Shown piece by piece: positions 6,928 through 13,853 of a DNA stretch of 18,238 nucleotides; the stretch's first letter is position 1, and each line of letters opens with the position of its first letter. Origin of the DNA: an uncultured Oxalobacteraceae bacterium (GTDB lineage: Bacteria > Pseudomonadota > Gammaproteobacteria > Burkholderiales > Burkholderiaceae). A program made the position numbers and the translations under genes. Location: contig CAMLHI010000014.1 of assembly GCA_946479705.1 (NCBI GenBank), positions 1 through 18,238 of the forward strand, written 5' to 3'. The notes beneath the pieces were generated by a model. It was given only the letters and a program-made list of their open reading frames with translations, ran no database searches and was not told the origin of the DNA.

Positions 6928-8073
6928 ATGGCAGTTCAATCAGAGGCGGGCCTGCAGACGGTCCGGATCGGCTTTTTGCCGCTGACCGATTGCGCCGCGC
7001 TGGCGGTGGCGGTCGAGCGCGGCTTCGACCGCAAGTACGGCTTGCGCATCGTGCTCTCCCGCGAGAGTTCGTGGGCGGCCGTGCGCGACAAGCTGGGTGG
7101 CGGCATGCTGGACGCGGCCCATGTGCTGTACGGGCTGGTGTACGGCGTCCAGCTGGGCATCGGCTGCCAGCAGCAGGAAATGGCGGTGCTGATGAACCTG
7201 AGCCAGAACGGCCAGTCGGTCACCCTGGGGCGCGCGCTGGCCGGACGCGGCGCGGTCAGCGGCGAGGCGCTGGCGCGGCAGATGCGCGCGGACGCTCGCC
7301 CCTACACCTTCGCGCACACCTTCCCGACCGGGAACCACGCCATGCTGCTCAATTACTGGCTGGCCGCGCAGGGCATCGACCCGCTGCACGAGGCGCGCCT
7401 GGCGACCCTGCCGCCGACCCAGATGGTGGCCAGCCTGCGCGCCGGTCAGATCGACGGTTTCTGCGCCGGCGAGCCGTGGGGCCAGCGCGCCATGCTCGAT
7501 GAGGTCGGGGTGACCCTGACCACCACCCAGCAGGTGTGGCAGGACCATCCGGGCAAGGTGCTGGGCACCACGGCCATTTTCGCCGAGCGCAATCCGGACA
7601 CCTGCAAGGCCCTGGTGGCCGCCCTGCTCGAAGCCGGCAGATGGATCGATGCCGCTCCCGAGAACCGCGCGGCCACGGCGCAGCTGCTGGCCGATGCCGC
7701 CTACCTGGGCACTGCCGAAGGCGTGATCGCGCCGCGCCTGCTGGGCCAGTACCAGGATGGCATGGGCGCGGGCTGGCAGGACCGGCATCCGCTGGCTTTC
7801 TACCGGGGCGGGGCGGTCAACTTCCCCTACCTGTCGGACGCGATGTGGTTCATGACCCAGCATAAACGCTGGGGCCTGCTGAAGGACCATCCGGATTACC
7901 GGGGCGTGGCCGGGGCGGTCAACCGCATCGACCTGTATTCGGGCGGCGCGGCGCTGGCCGGCACGCCCTTGCCCCGCTGCGCGCTGCGCAGCTCGATCCT
8001 GGTCGATGGCGTGCTCTGGGACGGCAGCGACCCGGCCGGCTATGCCGACAGCTTCGCCATCCGCGCCCATTAA
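6928..8073 (+). CDS. nasS: nitrate/nitrite sensor NasS (NrtA/CmpA-like, cytoplasmic)
   Basis: A 381-residue protein of the NrtA/CmpA substrate-binding family: RIGFLPLTDCAALAVA at the start, FPTGNHAMLLNYWL in the middle and HPLAFYRGGAVNFPYLSDAMWF near residue 295. Unlike the transporter NrtA it has no signal peptide or lipobox, the hallmark of NasS, the cytoplasmic nitrate/nitrite sensor that sequesters NasT and releases it on ligand binding. No ABC permease or ATPase genes are nearby, which also argues against a transport role. AAGGAG lies 4 bases before the ATG. It is placed directly behind nasT and ahead of the leader it is expected to control. A strong stem-loop follows its stop codon. Confidence 0.88.
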   Translation: MAVQSEAGLQTVRIGFLPLTDCAALAVAVERGFDRKYGLRIVLSRESSWAAVRDKLGGGMLDAAHVLYGLVYGVQLGIGCQQQEMAVLMNLSQNGQSVTLGRALAGRGAVSGEALARQMRADARPYTFAHTFPTGNHAMLLNYWLAAQGIDPLHEARLATLPPTQMVASLRAGQIDGFCAGEPWGQRAMLDEVGVTLTTTQQVWQDHPGKVLGTTAIFAERNPDTCKALVAALLEAGRWIDAAPENRAATAQLLADAAYLGTAEGVIAPRLLGQYQDGMGAGWQDRHPLAFYRGGAVNFPYLSDAMWFMTQHKRWGLLKDHPDYRGVAGAVNRIDLYSGGAALAGTPLPRCALRSSILVDGVLWDGSDPAGYADSFAIRAH

Positions 8074-8081
8074 GTCCATCC

Positions 8082-8109
8082 CGTCGCCCGCGCACCGGCG
8101 TGGGCGACG
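8082..8109 (+). terminator. strong stem-loop after nasS, no U-tract
   Basis: A 12-bp stem (one G-U pair) with an ACCG tetraloop, 8082-8093 pairing with 8098-8109, begins 8 bases after the nasS stop. No T-run follows, so it is not a classic intrinsic terminator; it may stabilise the nasTS 3' end or work with Rho. It may separate nasTS transcription from the narK promoter region. Confidence 0.5.
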
Positions 8110-8154
8110 ATAGTGCACGCCAGCTTGACAAGAATTTAACGCACATCGCATCGA

Positions 8155-8180
8155 TGCACCAAAATGGTGCTTGATGCACC
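8155..8180 (+). promoter_or_regulatory. NtrC-like enhancer, three half-sites one helical turn apart
   Basis: TGCACC-AAAAT-GGTGCT (8155-8171) matches the NtrC consensus at 11 of 12 defined positions. A further GCACC follows after TTGAT, so three alternating half-sites (GCACC, GGTGC, GCACC) are spaced by 5-base linkers, a 10-bp period. A 10-bp palindrome GCATCGATGC (8148-8157) overlaps the left edge. The main dyad is centred about 70 bp upstream of the -24 element of the narK promoter. NtrC is inferred as the ligand. Confidence 0.65.
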
Positions 8181-8231
8181 GCAATATCGCGTACACCCCT
8201 TCCCATCCCCCTCTCCAACGGCCAGCTGAGC

Positions 8232-8247
8232 TGGCACGGTGCTTGCA
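8232..8247 (+). promoter_or_regulatory. consensus sigma-54 promoter of the nitrate assimilation operon
   Basis: TGGCACGGTGCTTGCA matches TGGCACG-N4-TTGCW at every defined position, with GG at 8233-8234 and GC at 8245-8246 separated by 10 bases. The predicted start is near 8258, just before the first ANTAR hairpin, leaving a leader of about 136 bases before narK. Confidence 0.85.
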
Positions 8248-8262
8248 TTCACTGTAGGCATC

Positions 8263-8332
8263 GGATCAATGACGATCCCACCAACAACTAGCGCTGATCT
8301 AAAGACGGATCGGCAGGACAACGGCGTCCGTC
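8263..8332 (+). promoter_or_regulatory. tandem ANTAR-target hairpins in the narK leader RNA
   Basis: Hairpin P1 is GGATC (8263-8267), loop AATGAC (8268-8273), GATCC (8274-8278). Hairpin P2 is GGAC (8316-8319), loop AACGGC (8320-8325), GTCC (8326-8329), extended by GGC pairing with GTC across a bulged A8315. Both loops are hexanucleotides with A at position 1 and G at position 4, the signature of ANTAR-protein RNA targets. P2 shares bases 8323-8330 with the 5' arm of the terminator, so P2 and the terminator are mutually exclusive. NasT, encoded just upstream, is the obvious ligand. The stems are short (5 and 4+3 bp), which fits a weak hairpin that needs protein to stabilise it. Confidence 0.8.
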
Positions 8333-8379
8333 CCAGCGTGGTTTTTTAACTGCTCCGGGCCGGACGCCTTTTTGTTTTT
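8323..8379 (+). terminator. leader terminator controlled by NasT
   Basis: GGCGTCCG (8323-8330) is perfectly complementary to CGGACGCC (8361-8368), and the latter is followed by TTTTTGTTTTT with two further T in front (8369-8379). The 30-base loop is long and contains a second T-run (8342-8347). The terminator ends 14 bases before the narK ATG, so its formation would silence the whole operon. Confidence 0.78.
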
Positions 8380-8393
8380 ACCAGGATAACAAA

Positions 8394-9692
8394 ATGGCCA
8401 ACAAAGCTACCAAAATCGCACTCTTCACCATGAACACGCCGCCGATGCGTGCCTTCCATCTGACCTGGATGGCATTCTTCGTGTGCTTCTTCGCGTGGTT
8501 CGCCTGCGCTCCGCTGATGCCGGTCATCAAAGGCGAGTTCGGCCTGACGATGGGGCAGATCGCCAACATCAATATCGCCGCCGTCGCCATCACCATCCTG
8601 GTTCGCCTGATCATCGGCCCGATGTGCGACCGCTTCGGTCCGCGCAAGGCCTACACCGCGCTGCTGGTCGTCGGCGCGATTCCCGTGCTCGGCGTGGCCG
8701 CGGCCCAGAGCTATGAGAGCTTCCTGTTCTTCCGTCTCGGCATCGGTGCCGTGGGCGCGAGCTTCGTGATCACCCAGTACCACACCTCGGTGATGTTCGC
8801 CCCGAACATCGTCGGCACCGCCAACGCAGCCGCAGCCGGCTGGGGCAATGCCGGCGGTGGCGCGGCGCAGGCGCTGATGCCGCTGCTGATGGGCGCGATG
8901 GTCATGATGGGCGTGAGCCAGACCATGGGCTGGCGCGCCGCCCTGATCGTGCCGGGCGTGCTGATGCTGGTCATGGCCGTGCTGTACTGGAAGTTCACCC
9001 AGGATTGCCCGGAAGGTAACTACGCCGAACTGCGCGCCGCCGGCGTGACCGTCGAAGCGGGCAAGAAGGGTGGCTGGGACAGCTTCAAGAAAGCCGCCGG
9101 CAACCACCGCGTGTGGCTGCTGTTCGTCACCTACGGCGCCTGCTTCGGCGTCGAGATCTTCATCCACAACATCGCCGCCGTGTACTACGTCGACCACTTC
9201 CACCTGACGCTCGGCGAAGCCGGCATGGCCGCCGGCAGCTTCGGCCTGCTGGCCCTGTTTGCCCGCGCCCTGGGTGGCCTGGTCTCGGACAAGATGGCCG
9301 CCCGCGGCAACCTGAACAGCCGCGTGATCGTGCTGTTCGTGATGATGATCGGCGAAGGCGTCGGCCTGTGGCTGTTCTCGCACTCGAACAGCGTGCTGAT
9401 CGCGGTCGCCGCCATGCTGGTATTCGGCCTGTTCACCCACATGGCCTGCGGCGCGACCTACGCGCTGGTTCCCTTCGTCGACAAGCGCGCCCTGGGCGGC
9501 GTGGCCGGCATCATCGGCGCCGGCGGCAATGTGGGCGCGGTCGCAGCCGGCTTCCTGATGAAGGGCACCGGCGACATCCAGCAAACCCTGACCATCCTCT
9601 CGGGCATGGTGATGGTATCGGCAGTGTGCGCGATCCTGGTCCGCCTGTCCGTCGCCGATGCACCGGCACCAGCAAACAACGCAATCGCTTAA
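8394..9692 (+). CDS. narK: NarK-family nitrate/nitrite MFS transporter
   Basis: A 432-residue, 12-helix major facilitator of the nitrate/nitrite porter family, in the inner membrane. The first nitrate signature GWGNAGGG is at residues 149-156 and the second (IIGAGGNVGAV) near 373-383. The two substrate-site arginines are present: Arg71 in TM2 (ILVRLIIGP) and Arg291 in TM8 (ALFARALGG). The TM2-TM3 loop has CDRFGPRKAY and TM4 has VITQYHTSVMF. AGGA lies 7 bases before the ATG. As the first gene of the assimilatory operon it is expected to import nitrate (some family members exchange nitrite). Its TAA overlaps the AAGGAG of nirB, implying tight coupling. The name follows common usage; it is also called nasA in Bacillus-style nomenclature. 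Confidence 0.93.
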   Translation: MANKATKIALFTMNTPPMRAFHLTWMAFFVCFFAWFACAPLMPVIKGEFGLTMGQIANINIAAVAITILVRLIIGPMCDRFGPRKAYTALLVVGAIPVLGVAAAQSYESFLFFRLGIGAVGASFVITQYHTSVMFAPNIVGTANAAAAGWGNAGGGAAQALMPLLMGAMVMMGVSQTMGWRAALIVPGVLMLVMAVLYWKFTQDCPEGNYAELRAAGVTVEAGKKGGWDSFKKAAGNHRVWLLFVTYGACFGVEIFIHNIAAVYYVDHFHLTLGEAGMAAGSFGLLALFARALGGLVSDKMAARGNLNSRVIVLFVMMIGEGVGLWLFSHSNSVLIAVAAMLVFGLFTHMACGATYALVPFVDKRALGGVAGIIGAGGNVGAVAAGFLMKGTGDIQQTLTILSGMVMVSAVCAILVRLSVADAPAPANNAIA

Positions 9693-9703
9693 GGAGATAC
9701 AGC

Positions 9704-12238
9704 ATGAAGATCGTCGTCATCGGCCACGGAATGGTGGGCCACAAATTCCTCGAATCGCTCGCCGCGACCAACGCTCCGGGCCTGGAAGTGACGGTGCTGT
9801 GCGAAGAGCCGCGTGCTGCCTACGACCGCGTGCATCTGTCCGAATTCTTCTCGGGTAAATCGGCCGAAGAGCTCTCGCTGGTGGCCCCGGGCTTCTTCGA
9901 CAAGGGCAATATGCTGCTCAAGTTGAACGCCCGCGCCTCTGAAGTGAACCGCGCAGCGAAGACCGTCACCGTCAGCACCGGCGAAACCCTCAGCTACGAC
10001 AAGCTGATCTTCGCCACCGGTTCCTATCCCTTCGTGCCTCCCGTGCCGGGCAAGGAGCGCAAGGACTGCTTCGTCTACCGCACCATCGAAGACCTGGAAG
10101 CCATGCTCGAATGCGGCAAGCGCTCCAAGTCGGGCGTGGTGATCGGCGGCGGCCTGCTGGGTCTGGAGTGCGCCAAGGCGCTGCGCGACATGCACCTGGA
10201 AACCCATGTGGTCGAATTCGCGCCGCGCCTGATGGCCGTGCAGGTCGACGAACATGGCGCGCGCGTCCTGCGCCGCAAGATCGAAGAGCTGGGCGTGAAC
10301 GTCCACACCCAGAAGAACACCGTGGAAATCGTCGACGGCGAGGAAGGCACCCACCGCATGGTGTTCGCCGACGGCAGCCACCTGGACACCGACATGATCG
10401 TGTTCTCGGCCGGTATCCGCCCACGCGACGAGCTGGCCAAGGCTTGCGGCCTGGTCACCGGTCCGCGCGGCGGCATCACCATCGACCAAAACTGCCTGAC
10501 TTCGGATCCGGACGTGTACGCCATCGGCGAGTGCGCCCTGTGGGGCGGCATGATCTTCGGCCTGGTCGCTCCTGGCTACGAAATGGCGCGCGTGGCCGCG
10601 CGCCACCTGATGGGCGAAGCGGCCGCCGAATTCAACGGCGCCGATATGAGCACCAAACTCAAACTGATGGGCGTGGACGTGGCCTCGATCGGCGACCCGC
10701 ACGCGACCGCCCCGGGCAGCCGTTCGTTCCAGTTCACCGACGAGCGCAAGCAGATCTACAAGAAGATCGTGGTGTCCGAGTGCGGCACCCATCTGCTGGG
10801 CGGCGTGCTGATTGGCGACGCTTCCGAATACGGCACCCTGCTGCAGATGATGCTCAACAAGATCCCGCTGCCGGAATCGCCAGAATTCCTGATCCTGCCA
10901 TCCTCGGATGGCGTGGCCAAGGTAGGCCTGGGCGTCGATGCCCTGCCCGAAAGCGCGCAGATCTGCTCCTGCAACGACGTCTCGAAAGGCGCCATCTGCG
11001 CCGCGGTGGCCGACGGTGCCTGCAGCATCGGCGCCATCAAGAGCTGCACCGGCGCCGGCACCAGCTGCGGCGGCTGCGTGGCCCTGGTCACCCAGGTCAT
11101 GAAGTCGGAGATGAAAAAGCAGGGCATGGCGGTCAACAACCATATCTGCGAACACTTCCCGTACTCGCGCCAGGAGATCTTCCACCTGGTCAAATCGGGC
11201 AAGTTCAGCAACTTCGACGAACTGCTGGCCAAGCATGGCAAGGGCCTGGGCTGCGATATCTGCAAGCCGGTCGCTGCCAGCGTGTTCGCCTCGATCAATA
11301 ACGACTTCGTGCTCAAGCCTGAACTGGCCAGCCTGCAGGATTCGAACGACTACTTCCTGGGCAACATCCAGAAAGACGGTACCTACTCGGTGGTGCCGCG
11401 CATGGCCGGCGGCGAAGTCACCGCCGATGGCCTGATCGCGGTCGGCATGGTGGCCAAGAAGTACGGCCTGTACACCAAGATCACCGGCGGCCAGCGGGTC
11501 GACCTGTTCGGCGCCCGCGTGGACCAGCTGCCCGGCATCTGGGAAGAACTGATCGCGGCCGGCTTCGAATCCGGCCACGCCTACGGCAAATCGCTGCGCA
11601 CGGTGAAGTCCTGCGTCGGCTCGACCTGGTGCCGCTACGGCATGGACGACTCGGTCGGCTTCGCCATCGAACTGGAAAACCGCTACAAGGGCCTGCGCTC
11701 GCCGCACAAGATCAAGTTCGCCGTCTCCGGCTGCACCCGCGAGTGCGCCGAAGCCCAGGGCAAGGACGTCGGCCTGATCGCCACCGAAAAGGGCTGGAAC
11801 CTGTACGTGGCCGGTAACGGCGGCATGAAGCCGCGTCACGCCGAACTGATCGCCTCGGACCTGGACCGCGAAACCGCGGTGCGCTATATCGACCGCTTCC
11901 TGATGTTCTATGTGCGTACCGCCGACCGCCTGCAGCGCACCAGCGTCTGGCGCGAAAACCTGGAAGGTGGCCTGGACTACCTGAAGGACGTGATCGTCAA
12001 CGACAAGCTGGGCCTGGCCGCCGAACTGGAAGCGGACATGCAGCACGTGGTCGACACCTACCAGTGCGAGTGGAAGACCGCCGTCACCGATCCTGCGATC
12101 CGCCAGCGCTTCCGTCACTTCGTCAATACCGACCAGGCTGACGACAACGTGGTGTTCATGCCAGAGCGCGGCCAGATTCGTCCGGCCACGATCGAAGAGC
12201 GCAAGCGCGTGATTCCCATCGCAGTCAAAACCGCTTAA
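9704..12238 (+). CDS. nirB: NADH-dependent assimilatory nitrite reductase, large subunit
   Basis: An 844-residue siroheme enzyme that reduces nitrite to ammonium in the cytoplasm. Domains in order: FAD-binding (VVIGHGMVG, residues 4-12), NAD-binding (GVVIGGGLLGLE, near 145-156), a BFD-like [2Fe-2S] domain with Cys421, Cys423, Cys455 and Cys458, a second Cys-containing segment (Cys482, Cys517, Cys520), then the nitrite/sulfite reductase half-domains with the [4Fe-4S]-siroheme ligands Cys637, Cys643, Cys677 and Cys681 (CVGSTWC and CTREC). Length and order are those of typical NirB. AAGGAG, overlapping the narK stop, lies 7 bases before the ATG at 9704; the frame is open further upstream only as shadow of narK. 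nirD follows after 23 bases. Confidence 0.95.
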   Translation: MKIVVIGHGMVGHKFLESLAATNAPGLEVTVLCEEPRAAYDRVHLSEFFSGKSAEELSLVAPGFFDKGNMLLKLNARASEVNRAAKTVTVSTGETLSYDKLIFATGSYPFVPPVPGKERKDCFVYRTIEDLEAMLECGKRSKSGVVIGGGLLGLECAKALRDMHLETHVVEFAPRLMAVQVDEHGARVLRRKIEELGVNVHTQKNTVEIVDGEEGTHRMVFADGSHLDTDMIVFSAGIRPRDELAKACGLVTGPRGGITIDQNCLTSDPDVYAIGECALWGGMIFGLVAPGYEMARVAARHLMGEAAAEFNGADMSTKLKLMGVDVASIGDPHATAPGSRSFQFTDERKQIYKKIVVSECGTHLLGGVLIGDASEYGTLLQMMLNKIPLPESPEFLILPSSDGVAKVGLGVDALPESAQICSCNDVSKGAICAAVADGACSIGAIKSCTGAGTSCGGCVALVTQVMKSEMKKQGMAVNNHICEHFPYSRQEIFHLVKSGKFSNFDELLAKHGKGLGCDICKPVAASVFASINNDFVLKPELASLQDSNDYFLGNIQKDGTYSVVPRMAGGEVTADGLIAVGMVAKKYGLYTKITGGQRVDLFGARVDQLPGIWEELIAAGFESGHAYGKSLRTVKSCVGSTWCRYGMDDSVGFAIELENRYKGLRSPHKIKFAVSGCTRECAEAQGKDVGLIATEKGWNLYVAGNGGMKPRHAELIASDLDRETAVRYIDRFLMFYVRTADRLQRTSVWRENLEGGLDYLKDVIVNDKLGLAAELEADMQHVVDTYQCEWKTAVTDPAIRQRFRHFVNTDQADDNVVFMPERGQIRPATIEERKRVIPIAVKTA

Positions 12239-12261
12239 ATCCACTTATTTAGGAGAACCTC

Positions 12262-12609
12262 ATGCATCGCGATATTCAACTGGATAACTGGACCGCCATC
12301 TGCAACGTCGACCAGATCGTGCCCAACACCGGCGTAGCGGCCCTGGTCAATGGCCAGCAGATTGCCGTGTTCCGCCTCGGCGGCGCGGAAGAGAAGGTAC
12401 TGGCGATCGGTAACTTCGATCCGAACAGCGGCGCCAACGTGATTTCGCGCGGGCTGGTCGGCAACCTGGGCGAGCGCACGGTTGTGGCCTCGCCAATCTA
12501 CAAGCACCACTTCGACCTGAATACGGGCGAGTGCCTGGAGGAGCCGGCCAATTCGATTCCGGCTTACCGCGCCCGCGTCGAAGGCGGAAAGGTCTGGGTC
12601 GCCGCATGA
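12262..12609 (+). CDS. nirD: nitrite reductase small subunit NirD
   Basis: A 115-residue Rieske-fold protein that partners NirB. It has the usual NirD ending (SPIYKHHFDLNTGECLEEP...VWVAA) but not the CxH/CxxH ligand set of true Rieske proteins: only Cys14 and Cys93 occur, so no [2Fe-2S] cluster is expected, as is normal for NirD. AGGAG lies 6 bases before the ATG. Its TGA overlaps the ATG of the next gene (ATGA), a sign of translational coupling. Confidence 0.93.
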   Translation: MHRDIQLDNWTAICNVDQIVPNTGVAALVNGQQIAVFRLGGAEEKVLAIGNFDPNSGANVISRGLVGNLGERTVVASPIYKHHFDLNTGECLEEPANSIPAYRARVEGGKVWVAA

Positions 12610-13835
12610 CAAGCCCAGCTGCGAGACAGTCGCTGGTCGTGATCGGCAACGGCATGGCCGGCATGCGCACGGTCGAGGAACTGCTCAAGCTGGCGCCGGA
12701 CATGTACGACATCACCGTGTTCGGCGCCGAGCCGCACGGGAATTACAACCGCATCCTGCTCTCGCCGGTCCTGGCCGGCGAGAAGAAGATCGAAGACATC
12801 ATGCTGCACACGCGTGAATGGTATGTCGAGAACGGCATCACCCTGCACGCGGGCGACCCGGTTGTGCACATCGACCGCAAGCGCCGCTATGTGCGCTCGG
12901 CCTCGGGCGTGGAAGTCTGGTACGACCGGCTGCTGCTGGCCACCGGTTCGACCCCCTTCATCATCCCTGTGCCCGGCCACAAGCTGCCCGGCGTGCTGGG
13001 TTTTCGCGACATTAACGACGTCGACGCCATGCTCGAGGCGGCCAAGAGCGGCGGCCACGCGGTGGTGATCGGCGGCGGCCTGCTGGGCCTGGAAGCGGCC
13101 AACGGCCTGCTGCGGCGCGGGATGAAGGTCACGGTAGTGCACGTGACCGACAGCCTGATGAACCAGCAGCTGGACAAGCCGGCCGCGCTGCTGCTCAAGC
13201 AGGCGCTGGAAAAGCGCGGCTTCGAGTTCATGCTGGAGGCGAATACCGCCGAAATCGTGGGCGAAGACCGGGTGCGCGCGGTGCGTTTCAAGGACGGCAC
13301 CGAGATCGCCGCCGACCTGGTGGTGATGACCGCCGGCGTGCGGCCCAATATCGCGCTGGCCAAGTCGGCCGGCCTGCACTGCGACCGCGCCATCGTGGTC
13401 GACGACACCCTGCAAACCTACGATCCGCGCATCTACGCGGTGGGCGAGTGCGTGCAGCACCGCAGCGCCACCTTCGGCCTGGTGGCACCGATCTGGGACC
13501 AGGCCAAGGTCGCCGGCGCCCACCTGGCCTGCGCCGGCGTGCGCCGCTTCGTGCAGCAAGCCACCCCGACCAAGCTGAAAGTGACCGGCGTGGACCTGTA
13601 CTCGGTGGGCGACTTCATCGGCGCCGAGGGCAGCGAAGACCTGGTGCTGCGCGATCCGCGCCGGGGCGTGTACAAGCGCCTGGTCCTGATCGGCAACCGC
13701 ATCGCCGGCGCGGTACTATATGGCGATGTCGCCGACGGCCCATGGTATTTCAACCTGATTCAGAATCGCACGGATATCTCCGCCATGCGCAACCGCCTGC
13801 TGTTTGGCGAAGCATTGTGCGCCGAAGCAGCTTAA
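12606..13835 (+). CDS. FAD/NAD(P)H oxidoreductase, electron-transfer subunit for assimilatory nitrate reductase
   Basis: A 409-residue flavoprotein resembling the N-terminal half of NirB: FAD-binding GNGMAG at residues 14-19, an ATGSTP motif, the NAD-binding VVIGGGLLGLEAA at about 153-165 and YAVGEC near 277-282, ending with a NirB-like segment (WYFNLIQNRTDIS). It stops before any BFD or siroheme region and carries no iron-sulfur cysteine cluster. Equivalent proteins (Klebsiella NasC / Bacillus NasB type) deliver electrons from NAD(P)H to the nitrate reductase; here the [2Fe-2S] relay is instead at the C-terminus of the downstream NasA. The start is fixed by the ATGA overlap with nirD. nasA follows after 18 bases. 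I leave the symbol blank because nas letters differ between organisms. Confidence 0.85.
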   Translation: MTSPAARQSLVVIGNGMAGMRTVEELLKLAPDMYDITVFGAEPHGNYNRILLSPVLAGEKKIEDIMLHTREWYVENGITLHAGDPVVHIDRKRRYVRSASGVEVWYDRLLLATGSTPFIIPVPGHKLPGVLGFRDINDVDAMLEAAKSGGHAVVIGGGLLGLEAANGLLRRGMKVTVVHVTDSLMNQQLDKPAALLLKQALEKRGFEFMLEANTAEIVGEDRVRAVRFKDGTEIAADLVVMTAGVRPNIALAKSAGLHCDRAIVVDDTLQTYDPRIYAVGECVQHRSATFGLVAPIWDQAKVAGAHLACAGVRRFVQQATPTKLKVTGVDLYSVGDFIGAEGSEDLVLRDPRRGVYKRLVLIGNRIAGAVLYGDVADGPWYFNLIQNRTDISAMRNRLLFGEALCAEAA

Positions 13836-13853
13836 GTTTTTACGGAGTCAAAC

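Noticed and set aside
6928..8073. Reading the NrtA-like protein as a nitrate ABC transporter binding protein
   Set aside because: No signal peptide and no permease or ATPase genes nearby; position behind nasT fits NasS.
8346..9584. Antisense ORF (412 codons) opposite narK
   Set aside because: His/Asp/Gly-rich shadow; the plus strand encodes a clear 12-helix porter.
9113..9703. Upstream extension of the nirB frame
   Set aside because: Entirely inside narK; the AAGGAG-ATG at 9704 and the FAD motif fix the true start.
9689..12244. Long antisense ORF (851 codons) opposite nirB
   Set aside because: High-GC third-position shadow of a real gene; His/Asp/Val-rich, no recognisable domain, and the plus strand is unquestionably nirB.
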